Source of the DNA: Arcuatula senhousia
Lineage: Eukaryota; Mollusca; Bivalvia; Mytilida; Mytilidae
Length of the DNA: 64,000 nucleotides
NCBI GenBank assembly: GCA_963971305.1
Contig: OZ020307.1
Span: 55,115,702 to 55,179,701, forward strand
Direction of reading: 5' to 3'
Below are positions 40,301 through 49,005 of this stretch, one piece after another. How positions within the stretch are numbered: the stretch's first letter is position 1; each line of letters begins with the position of its first letter. Made by a program: the position numbers and the translations under genes. Under the pieces are notes generated by a model. The model did no database searches and had not been told where the DNA came from. It worked only from the letters and a program-made list of their open reading frames with translations.

Positions 40301-43300
40301 AACATTTTTTTGTCAAAAATGGCAAATTTCCAAATTTTCAAAAAAAGGGGGCGTGGCATATCAACTTGCTTATTTTTGAGATTTGAGGACTTATAATGAT
40401 GGAAACTGATTGGAATAGTGAAAGTTAGTTGATTTGACCTTGAAAAATTCTTCAAGGTCATACAATGGCTTAGTACAGTGATGCGGTCTATTTTTCACAA
40501 AAATCCATGTCGCGACACCATTTTTTCACTTTTTTCCAATTTTTTTTTTGCGTTCAGCTGAGAAGACAATATCACATCATGTCATGCAAAAAAAAATGAA
40601 AAAAGCCTAGATTTTGTTTGAGTTATTTCGCAATGAAAAAAGGCTCATTTTATGAAAATTTACATATGATGACCTTGACCTTTGACCTTGACCCCATTTT
40701 GGTCCTTAGAGGTCACTGACCTTGTATATTAAGTTTCATCAAAATATCTTAAGATTTGTTGATTTTAGAATTTTATACTAAAAAAGTCAAAGTTTCAAGG
40801 GGAATAACTCCTGTATTGGTCAATATATGATAATAAGAAATAGTTGTGGCACAACACCAAGAGTCAGTCTTCCTATTTCAAAAGGATTTAACTTGGTATC
40901 ATTTATGGTTTAGGAGGAGAAGCGTCAACAAACTTTTACGCAAAAAGGGAGATAACTTTTATACGCGAAAGGGTACGGTACCCAAGTGTTTTTTCTGGAA
41001 CGACAAACATTAACCGATAAAGTATACTAAATATCATTGCGACATGTCGCGTACTTCTTATAGTTGAAATTTGACAAAACGGCGGAAGAAAGAAAATAAT
41101 AATAATCAGAAGAAATACAATAAGGTCTTCCCTTGGAAAGGGAAAGACCTTAAAAAAGAGGGCAGATTGGGCTTTTTCTGGGTTTTTAGGGTTGATATCA
41201 TCTAATTATGGTCAAATAAGGTGTATTTACCCAAAAATAACATTTTTTTGTCAAAAATGGCAAATTTCCAAATTTTCAAAAAAAGGGGGCGTGGCATATC
41301 AACTTGCTTATTTTTGAGATTTGAGGACTTATAATGATGGAAACTGATTGGAATAGTGAAAGTTAGTTGATTTGACCTTGAAAAATTCTTCAAGGTCATA
41401 CAATGGCTTAGTACAGTGATGCGGTCTATTTTTCACAAAAATCCATGTCGCGACACCATTTTTTCACTTTTTTCCAATTTTTTTTTTGCGTTCAGCTGAG
41501 AAGACAATATCACATCATGTCATGCAAAAAAAAATGAAAAAAAGCCTAGATTTTGTTTGAGTTATTTCGCAATGAAAAAAGGCTCATTTTATGAAAATTT
41601 ACATATGATGACCTTGACCTTTGACCTTGACCCCATTTTGGTCCTTAGAGGTCACTGACCTTGTATATTAAGTTTCATCAAAATATCTTAAGATTTGTTG
41701 ATTTTAGAATTTTATACTAAAAAAGTCAAAGTTTCAAGGGGAATAACTCCTGTATTGGTCAATATATGATAATAAGAAATAGTTGTGGCACAACACCAAG
41801 AGTCAGTCTTCCTATTTCAAAAAGATTTAACTTGGTATCATTTATGGTTTAGGAGGAGAAGCGTCAACAAACTTTTACGCAAAAAGGGAGATAACTTTTA
41901 TACGCGAAAGGGTACGGTACCCAAGTGTTTTTTCTGGAACGACAAACATTAACCGATAAAGTATACTAAATATCATTGCGACATGTCGCGTACTTCTTAT
42001 AGTTGAAATTTGACAAAACGGCGGAAGAAAGAAAATAATAATAATCAGAAGAAATACAATAAGGTCTTCCCTTGGAAAGGGAAAGACCTTAAAAAAGAGG
42101 GCAGATTGGGCTTTTTCTGGGTTTTTAGGGTTGATATCATCTAATTATGGTCAAATAAGGTGTATTTACCCAAAAATAACATTTTTTTGTCAAAAATGGC
42201 AAATTTCCAAATTTTCAAAAAAAGGGGGCGTGGCATATCAACTTGCTTATTTTTGAGATTTGAGGACTTATAATGATGGAAACTGATTGGAATAGTGAAA
42301 GTTAGTTGATTTGACCTTGAAAAATTCTTCAAGGTCATACAATGGCTTAGTACAGTGATGCGGTCTATTTTTCACAAAAATCCATGTCGCGACACCATTT
42401 TTTCACTTTTTCCAATTTTTTTTTTGCGTTCAGCTGAGAAGACAATATCACATCATGTCATGCAAAAAAAAATGAAAAAAAGCCTAGATTTTGTTTGAGT
42501 TATTTCGCAATGAAAAAAGGCTCATTTTATGAAAATTTACATATGATGACCTTGACCTTTGACCTTGACCCCATTTTGGTCCTTAGAGGTCACTGACCTT
42601 GTATATTAAGTTTCATCAAAATATCTTAAGATTTGTTGATTTTAGAATTTTATACTAAAAAAGTCAAAGTTTCAAGGGGAATAACTCCTGTATTGGTCAA
42701 TATATGATAATAAGAAATAGTTGTGGCACAACACCAAGAGTCAGTCTTCCTATTTCAAAAAGATTTAACTTGGTATCATTTATGGTTTAGGAGGAGAAGC
42801 GTCAACAAACTTTTACGCAAAAAGGGAGATAACTTTTATACGCGAAAGGGTACGGTACCCAAGTGTTTTTTCTGGAACGACAAACATTAACCGATAAAGT
42901 ATACTAAATATCATTGCGACATGTCGCGTACTTCTTATAGTTGAAATTTGACAAAACGGCGGAAGAAAGAAAATAATAATAATCAGAAGAAATACAATAA
43001 GGTCTTCCCTTGGAAAGGGAAAGACCTTAAAAAAGAGGGCAGATTGGGCTTTTTCTGGGTTTTTAGGGTTGATATCATCTAATTATGGTCAAATAAGGTG
43101 TATTTACCCAAAAATAACATTTTTTTGTCAAAAATGGCAAATTTCCAAATTTTCAAAAAAAGGGGGCGTGGCATATCAACTTGCTTATTTTTGAGATTTG
43201 AGGACTTATAATGATGGAAACTGATTGGAATAGTGAAAGTTAGTTGATTTGACCTTGAAAAATTCTTCAAGGTCATACAATGGCTTAGTACAGTGATGCG

Positions 43301-43975
43301 GTCTATTTTTCACAAAAATCCATGTCGCGACACCATTTTTTCACTTTTTTCCAATTTTTTTTTTGCGTTCAGCTGAGAAGACAATATCACATCATGTCAT
43401 GCAAAAAAAAATGAAAAAAAGCCTAGATTTTGTTTGAGTTATTTCGCAATGAAAAAAGGCTCATTTTATGAAAATTTACATATGATGACCTTGACCTTTG
43501 ACCTTGACCCCATTTTGGTCCTTAGAGGTCACTGACCTTGTATATTAAGTTTCATCAAAATATCTTAAGATTTGTTGATTTTAGAATTTTATACTAAAAA
43601 AGTCAAAGTTTCAAGGGGAATAACTCCTGTATTGGTCAATATATGATAATAAGAAATAGTTGTGGCACAACACCAAGAGTCAGTCTTCCTATTTCAAAAA
43701 GATTTAACTTGGTATCATTTATGGTTTAGGAGGAGAAGCGTCAACAAACTTTTACGCAAAAAGGGAGATAACTTTTATACGCGAAAGGGTACGGTACCCA
43801 AGTGTTTTTTCTGGAACGACAAACATTAACCGATAAAGTATACTAAATATCATTGCGACATGTCGCGTACTTCTTATAGTTGAAATTTGACAAAACGGCG
43901 GAAGAAAGAAAATAATAATAATCAGAAGAAATACAATAAGGTCTTCCCTTGGAAAGGGAAAGACCTTAAAAAAGA
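31383..43975 (+). repeat. Tandem array 3: 939-bp monomer, ~13.4 copies, cut by gap
   Basis: A recurring minus-strand frame at 31815, 32754, 33693 and onward marks a 938-939 bp period to 43079. Single-base length changes in homopolymers account for the 938-bp steps and for loss of the frame near 39326. Relative to array 1, all copies share fixed differences (for example TTTCAAGGGG for TTTAAAGGGG, TGGAACGACAAACATTAACC for TGAAACGACAAACATTGACC). A G/A variant in CAAAAGGATT / CAAAAAGATT splits the copies into two classes. The array ends in the assembly gap, so its true length is unknown. Confidence 0.95.
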
Positions 43976-44175
43976 NNNNNNNNNNNNNNNNNNNNNNNNN
44001 NNNNNNNNNNNNNNNNNNNNNNNNNNNNNNNNNNNNNNNNNNNNNNNNNNNNNNNNNNNNNNNNNNNNNNNNNNNNNNNNNNNNNNNNNNNNNNNNNNNN
44101 NNNNNNNNNNNNNNNNNNNNNNNNNNNNNNNNNNNNNNNNNNNNNNNNNNNNNNNNNNNNNNNNNNNNNNNNNNN
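43976..44175. other. Assembly gap of 200 N
   Basis: Exactly 200 undetermined bases, which looks like a placeholder length. The left edge is inside an array-3 monomer just after its hairpin; the right edge is the tail of an AGCTCAC-family 5' hairpin (CCATGTGAGCT). The gap probably hides further monomers plus unrelated sequence. Confidence 0.98.
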
Positions 44176-45094
44176 CCATGTGAGCTTTTGTCATCACTCT
44201 GTGACCTACATTTTACGCATGATTGCTTCTGGATAAGTTCTTGGTTTAAGTCCATATACATCAGGCACTACATATACATGTATATTACATCATTGGGTGT
44301 GTCTTGGGTATCATGACATGAACCAGCAAGAATTAGATCAATGTGACCTACATTTTATGCTTGAGTGACTTCCCATTAAGACAACAGCTGCTGTAGGGCT
44401 CTGATCCTGCTCTCCATTTTCTGGTCCTCATTCGTGCCCTATCCCATTTCATTATCATTTCATGTTTACCACTTTCATGTATGTTGATAGGACGTAATAC
44501 AACTCATACACTCTTCATCCTTTGTGTCCCATCCCAACTCATTATCATTTCATGTTCATTTTCTCACCTTGTTCATACAACATCCTCTTAATAATCCAGG
44601 TGTGTTGGTCGGATGTAAAATAACACTCACTATGGAATATTTATCCCTGAGCCCAACGGAGTTGGGCAGGGGATAAAGCGTTCGGTTCGTTTGTTAGTTA
44701 GTTAGTACGTGCGTACGTAGGTAATGGTCAGGTTAAAGTTTTGGTTAAAGTCCATATCTCATTAACTACAAGTGGTAGAGGGATGATTTTGGTCAGTGGA
44801 TACATCTTGAGTAGCAACAATCATTGATACTGGAATTAGGTCATCTTGACCTACATTTTCCACATGAATGACTTACGTTAAAGTTTTGTTAAAGGTCCAT
44901 ATCTCAGCAACTACAAGTGTTAGAGGGATGATATTTGGTCAGTGGATACATCTTGAGTTGTAACCATCATCCGTACCAGAATAAGGTCACCTTGACCTAC
45001 ATTTTCCGCATTAGTGACTTGGGTTAAAGTTTTGGTTAAGGTCCATATTACAACAACTACAAGTGGTAGAGCGATTATATTTGGTTAGTGGATA

Positions 45095-45215
45095 TTACTC
45101 TATTGTATTGACCGGGCTGGTCACGGGTCAATTATTTCGGACTTCTTCATTTAAATCCTACCTAATAGTCCAAGAAAATTAAGCTCCGCCCAACCTTGCG
45201 AATAAAATAGAGTAA
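45095..45215. mobile_element. 121-bp MITE with TA target-site duplication
   Basis: The ends TTACTCTATTGTATT and AATAAAATAGAGTAA are inverted repeats with one mismatch, and TA sits on both sides (45093-45094 and 45216-45217). The host sequence GTGGATACATC is interrupted exactly at TA, and uninterrupted relatives occur near 44797 and 44939. TA duplication and short TIRs point to a Tc1/mariner-type MITE. No coding capacity. Confidence 0.8.
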
Positions 45216-45354
45216 TACATCATGGGTAGTGACCAACATCCATATCAGGCGAGGGGATTGGCTGTTGCGGGCGACTGCTATATTTCTTTATTAATTTGTT
45301 AGAATGTTTCAAGCCTGAGCATTAGTTCATTCTTTCTTAAAGCAATGATAATGA

Positions 45355-45386
45355 CATAGACCTGTATATAAACATACAGGTCTATG
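45355..45386. repeat. Perfect 13-nt inverted repeat
   Basis: Arms CATAGACCTGTAT and ATACAGGTCTATG are separated by ATAAAC. It lies between the MITE and the element 3' end. Purpose unknown; it may be a small foldback or an excision trace. Confidence 0.85.
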
Positions 45387-45541
45387 ATAATGATAAGTTT
45401 CAGATTACTAATTTCTGATCAAAATTACCGAAAAAAAATAAATACATAGAATTACTGATTGTGCCAAAAAAGGGTAAACACCTCTGGGTCATGAAGGTGA
45501 GTGAGTCAGACTGCTGGGAGCATCTAGTTTATTTTTTGTAG

Positions 45542-45742
45542 ATCGTCATGAAAAGTGTTTAAAACAGTTGCTAGAAGAGGAAAATCTGTGTGAAGACACA
45601 ATAAAATGCATTTTAGCTATCCACTATTTCCAGCCATTGTCTAAACCAGGTTCTAATTGTTATGTGGACAAGAATCAAGGCTTCAAGAATTGTAAAATTT
45701 GTGGGAAAGTTGTTGTAGCTGATTATAAAAAAACTTCATTTG
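45542..45742 (+). CDS. Probable internal exon, cysteine-containing protein of unknown function
   Basis: A pyrimidine-rich acceptor (TTTATTTTTTGTAG, ending 45541) and a strong donor (G|GTAAGTGT from 45743) bound 201 nt. The reading frame is open through both boundaries, giving about 66 residues with phase 1 at each end, a symmetrical exon. The peptide includes KQLLEEENLCEDTIKCILAI, then GSNCYVDKN and a CKICGK pair, so it could form part of a zinc-binding site; that is only a possibility. Composition (Cys, Lys, acidic stretch) looks coding, unlike the flanking repeats. No family is recognised. It lies upstream of, and on the same strand as, the exon at 54016-54822. The phases do not match directly, so at least one further exon would be needed if they belong to one gene. 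Confidence 0.5.
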
Positions 45743-45893
45743 GTAAGTGTACATTCTTGATATGTATTGTGAAATTTTGCAATGCAAAGTGCTTCTGGTA
45801 TACAAACAACGTAAACAGACCCATCGAAACCTGCCAGACGGTCGGACCTGTCCGGTTAAATTGTCCCAGGTGGCAGGTCCGGTAAATGGTTTA

Positions 45894-45961
45894 TTCACGT
45901 TTCTCCAACATTTGATAATTAGCAATAACAACATCCAATTAAGGTTGGGGATTAAGGGGCC
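45894..45961 (+). repeat. Left copy of a 68-bp inverted pair
   Basis: The reverse complement of this segment recurs at 53273-53340 with about six mismatches in 68 positions. The pair brackets the SINE and the DIRS element. It may be two oppositely oriented copies of one small repeat. Confidence 0.8.
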
Positions 45962-46187
45962 CTCATAAGGATTGCTAAGATTTTTCTTACCTGTAATTCA
46001 CCTGTAAAATTGTAAGGAATTCAGGCTTGATGTTTAAAGTAACAAAAAGGAAAATGCATAGAATTTTAAGAAAGAAATCGATTAATTTTAATAAAACTTA
46101 TGTAACTAAATATATAATTTTTAAAAAGATTTTGATATTTTTTTTTTCGTTTTTCATTTTGATATTTATTTTCTAATTCATAATTCA

Positions 46188-46533
46188 GGAGAGCCGGTGG
46201 TGAAGTGGTTAATGCGTCGGGCTACTAACACCAAGGTTCGTGGTTCGATCCTCGTCCGGGGTGAAAATTTCATGAACCAATTTTCCGACTCTCTCTTGAC
46301 ACCATTTGCGAGGGTGGTCTCAAGGAACGATGCCAGTCCTTCGGAAGGGACGAATAAAGGTTGTCCCGTGTACATGGAGAGCAATACCCCATGCACGTTA
46401 AAGACCCCTTTGTAGAGTTCGATAAGAGTAGGTTCAATGGGGGCCGCTGCAAAGGCCACACTCGCAAATTGCTAGCTGGAGAGGGATTTACATAAGCATT
46501 AAGCTTGTTTCCCAATCCATGATAAATATATAT
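46188..46533 (+). mobile_element. tRNA-derived SINE
   Basis: The head carries a consensus RNA polymerase III A box (TGGTGAAGTGG, 46198-46208) and a B-box-like GGTTCGATCC (46242-46251), one base shorter than the usual GGTTCGANTCC. The anticodon-stem region reads GCTACTAACACC. A non-tRNA body follows with GAGGGTGGTCTCAAGG, CCTTCGGAAGGG and the block CATGCACGTTAAAGACCCC. That block resembles conserved central domains shared among metazoan SINE families; I cannot say which without a library. The 3' end fades into an AT-rich tail near 46530. Short open frames on both strands across it are incidental. Confidence 0.75.
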
Positions 46534-47077
46534 GTTTAAACTAATTCATTATCATTCAGCATAAAAATGTTAAAGAACTATTTAAAAAAAAACTACGCTC
46601 TGACACTGGTTACGCTCGGGCCTTTTAAGGTCAAAAACATCACCCGGAAGGGCTACTTCTTTCATAACACTCTGCATACATGAAGTTATCAGATTTTAGA
46701 CAAAATAATAATTCCATGGTGTAAATGATTGAAAATCCAGCAGAGCGTTTTAAAGACAGAATAGGAGTCACGACCCTGTTACATTATAACGTTTTAGCCA
46801 ACGTATGCCGACGTTCGAGATAAAAAAAACTTTGTGTGTTTGTTTGTCAGTTTGGTTGTTGTTTTGTTTTGTTTTTTTTTTTTGATAAAATTTAGGCATT
46901 TACCCACTATTTCCTTACGGTAAGCTCCAGCAAATGGGTTTTTTGCCTCTGAATTCATACGTGACTTGAAAGCCATAGAAACAAACGAGTATGCTTGCAA
47001 TTACTCAATATCACAAATAAAAGCGTATATAAAATATGTGACATTATGACGTGTTTGCGTATCATCTTTTTAACTGG
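46534..47077. other. Noncoding flank between SINE and DIRS element
   Basis: AT-rich sequence with GT-rich and T-rich low-complexity patches (46833-46882). I find no exon with good splice sites. The last bases, ...TAACTGG, are the left flank of the DIRS insertion. Confidence 0.5.
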
Positions 47078-47289
47078 ATTTTATATTAATTTTGTACATT
47101 ATACTTACCACATTAACATATAAATAAATATAGAATATGTTCGCGTTATTAGTGTCTCAATCGCAATCAATGAGATGATCTAAATTTAAACATCACGTGA
47201 TGTTATCATCTCACTATGATCATGTGACTATATTACCTGTATGTGTAATTAATCTACCTGTAATACATTCGCGCCAGTCTAAAATTTTG
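47078..47289 (+). repeat. DIRS left inverted terminal repeat
   Basis: About 212 bp whose reverse complement is found at 52271-52490. The terminal bases are ATTTTATATTAATTTTGTAC; the right copy has three extra bases (ATA) before GTAC. The repeat contains AAACATCACGTGATGTTATC with the palindrome ATCACGTGAT (an E-box-like CACGTG core), also kept in the right copy, and a possible promoter role is inference. Confidence 0.93.
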
Positions 47290-47361
47290 CGTTGAAGAGA
47301 AAAGGTGTCTCATTGCTTTTCTTTCAACTTTATATTTTTCGGTTACGTTTTATTTATTATT

Positions 47362-49005
47362 ATGGAAAGTGTAGATTCGGAGAACGAGTCCGAGACTACA
47401 ATCGTAGGTCCGCAGAAAGAGAGTTTAGCGGAAAAACCTGACACAATGTCAGCTGGTAAATCTTCTGCAAAAAGTGCTCGTACGTCAGGTACGAAGACTG
47501 GTAAGAAGAAGCATATATCAAAGGCCGACATGCAGGCCCAATACGATGCTCGCTTGAATGCGATGGAGACCAATTTTAACAGTAAGTTGGATAAAATGTT
47601 TGATTTGATAACTACAATGTCGACAAATCAGAATAAGGAGACTTCGGGTCTGCCTAGATCTGTTTTGACAGTGGAGAACGTCTCTTCGGGAGAGCGTAGA
47701 CCACCAAGGCAAATAGTTGCGTTAGAACCTAATTTAGACGAGGACTTAGGGTCCCCGAGAATTAGCAGAAATCATGATATAGACTTGAGGTCAGAAATAT
47801 CATTTCAAGTAAATCAGGAGGAAAGAGATAATTTTGATAAAAATGTATCTGATTTTGACTCCGTAAGTGACAATGGGAGAAGCCCAGTCAGAGACAATAT
47901 GTCAAATGTTGACATTGTAACTAAACCTAATGCTAACAACAACAGGTTTCTTAAACATGTGGTATCTAATGACAATGCATGTAGTAATGAAACAGAAAAC
48001 ACAAACACTAATGAGGGTGTTTCAACTGTACAAAAGTCTGAGGTTAAAGAGAACCGTACAAACATTATTTCTAAAGTCTTCAAAGACGAGGTTAAGAAAC
48101 ATGAAGCTAGTGCAGGGCTGGTCTTAGATCAGGCCCAGGTAGAAATTTTGGAAAGCTCATGGCGTTCGTCCAAACCAGATAGGTTGACTGCGTTTAAGGA
48201 AGACTATAAGGCTTGCTTTCCTTTGCATAAAAGTTCTGAGAAATTTTTAGAAGTACCAACTCTTGATGATTTACTTGAGACTATGTTGGCAAAAACTCAT
48301 GGTAATAAAGCTGTCAAAGGCTGGGACACTCACAGAACTTTACATTCTCAACCTTATAAATACTTAGAGAAACTAGGTTATCAAGGGCAAGCGTCATCAC
48401 GTATGAACATAATTTCTATTTTGTATATCCAACAGGCTCTTGCTTCTTTGTTGAAAGGTCTAGAGGAGGATGAAATTGACAAGGAACAAGCTTGTCAAAC
48501 CATCAGGGATGTGTTTGCCATGTCGACCAAGTCACTAGATTTGGCAGGACGGAATGGTGCTTTCATGCACATGATGAGACGAAAGGTGGCAGCTGAAGAT
48601 TCAGGTTTGTCTACCTTACAAGATATTAGATCAAAATGGCAGAATTTACCATTAACAGGTGATGGTCTTTTCGGTAGCCATCTTGATGATTTATTAGAAA
48701 AGAGGAAAGATCAGAAAAAGAAGGTATCTGATTTGTTACCAGAGTTTACGCGTAAACGTAAATTAGAGACTGAGTCTAAAGACAATGGGCCTTCAGCGGC
48801 CAAAGTAGTTAAATCAAATACGTTTAATGCCACTGCTTCCTCTGACAAGAATGTTCAAAACAATAGATTTCAAAGAAATCAGAATGATTACAAGAACAAC
48901 TACTCTGGAGGGGCTAAGAATGACATTAGACGAAATGAGGGCAGACCAGCTGGAAAAAGTTCCTGGGGATCCTTACCACGGATTCCTAAGAAACGGAGCA
49001 GCTGA
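47362..49005 (+). CDS. DIRS gag-like protein (ORF1)
   Basis: 547 codons from the first ATG (47362); the frame is open further upstream only through a GTG, so I chose the ATG, which follows TTATT just inside the ITR. The N-terminal third is acidic, then Ser/Lys-rich, with a likely short coiled coil around residues 54-85. The middle part (about 245-460) is the more globular region and includes SSWRSSKPDRLTAF and a long helical stretch. The C-terminus is basic and Asn/Arg/Gly-rich, consistent with nucleic-acid binding. There is no CCHC zinc knuckle, as in other DIRS ORF1 products. The last 179 nt overlap the start of the RT frame. Assignment rests on position and composition rather than a recognised domain. 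Confidence 0.8.
   Translation: MESVDSENESETTIVGPQKESLAEKPDTMSAGKSSAKSARTSGTKTGKKKHISKADMQAQYDARLNAMETNFNSKLDKMFDLITTMSTNQNKETSGLPRSVLTVENVSSGERRPPRQIVALEPNLDEDLGSPRISRNHDIDLRSEISFQVNQEERDNFDKNVSDFDSVSDNGRSPVRDNMSNVDIVTKPNANNNRFLKHVVSNDNACSNETENTNTNEGVSTVQKSEVKENRTNIISKVFKDEVKKHEASAGLVLDQAQVEILESSWRSSKPDRLTAFKEDYKACFPLHKSSEKFLEVPTLDDLLETMLAKTHGNKAVKGWDTHRTLHSQPYKYLEKLGYQGQASSRMNIISILYIQQALASLLKGLEEDEIDKEQACQTIRDVFAMSTKSLDLAGRNGAFMHMMRRKVAAEDSGLSTLQDIRSKWQNLPLTGDGLFGSHLDDLLEKRKDQKKKVSDLLPEFTRKRKLETESKDNGPSAAKVVKSNTFNATASSDKNVQNNRFQRNQNDYKNNYSGGAKNDIRRNEGRPAGKSSWGSLPRIPKKRSS

Larger units (their letters stand above)
44176..45535 (+). repeat. Composite of older repeats ending in an AGCTCAC-family 3' end
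   Basis: The left end is the 3' arm of an AGCTCAC hairpin; the right end (45497-45531) is a decayed family 3' end with GTGAGTGAGTCAG and GGGAGCATCTAGTTTA. Inside is the 5' hairpin of a different family (44641-44676, TTATCCC...GGGATAA arms). It is followed by three diverged units of about 137 bp, each with AAAGTTTTGGTTAA, CCATATCTCA and CAGTGGATACATCTTGAG. Similar text recurs near 59000-59110. Noncoding. Confidence 0.55.

Noticed and set aside
8441..43975. CRISPR array or bacterial intrinsic terminators (hairpins followed by A/T runs)
   Set aside because: Repeat periods are about 940 bp, the context is clearly non-prokaryotic with SINE and DIRS elements, and no cas-like genes or operons exist.
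43752..44261. Open frames crossing the N gap (43752-44261, 43887-44183, 43922-44197)
   Set aside because: They are artefacts of reading through undetermined bases.
46188..46262. Functional tRNA gene
   Set aside because: A and B boxes are present, but the B box lacks a base, stems do not fold cleanly and the unit continues into a SINE body.
47305..47361. Upstream extension of the gag-like frame to 47305
   Set aside because: That start is GTG inside poorly coding sequence next to the ITR; the ATG at 47362 is a more plausible start in a non-bacterial genome.
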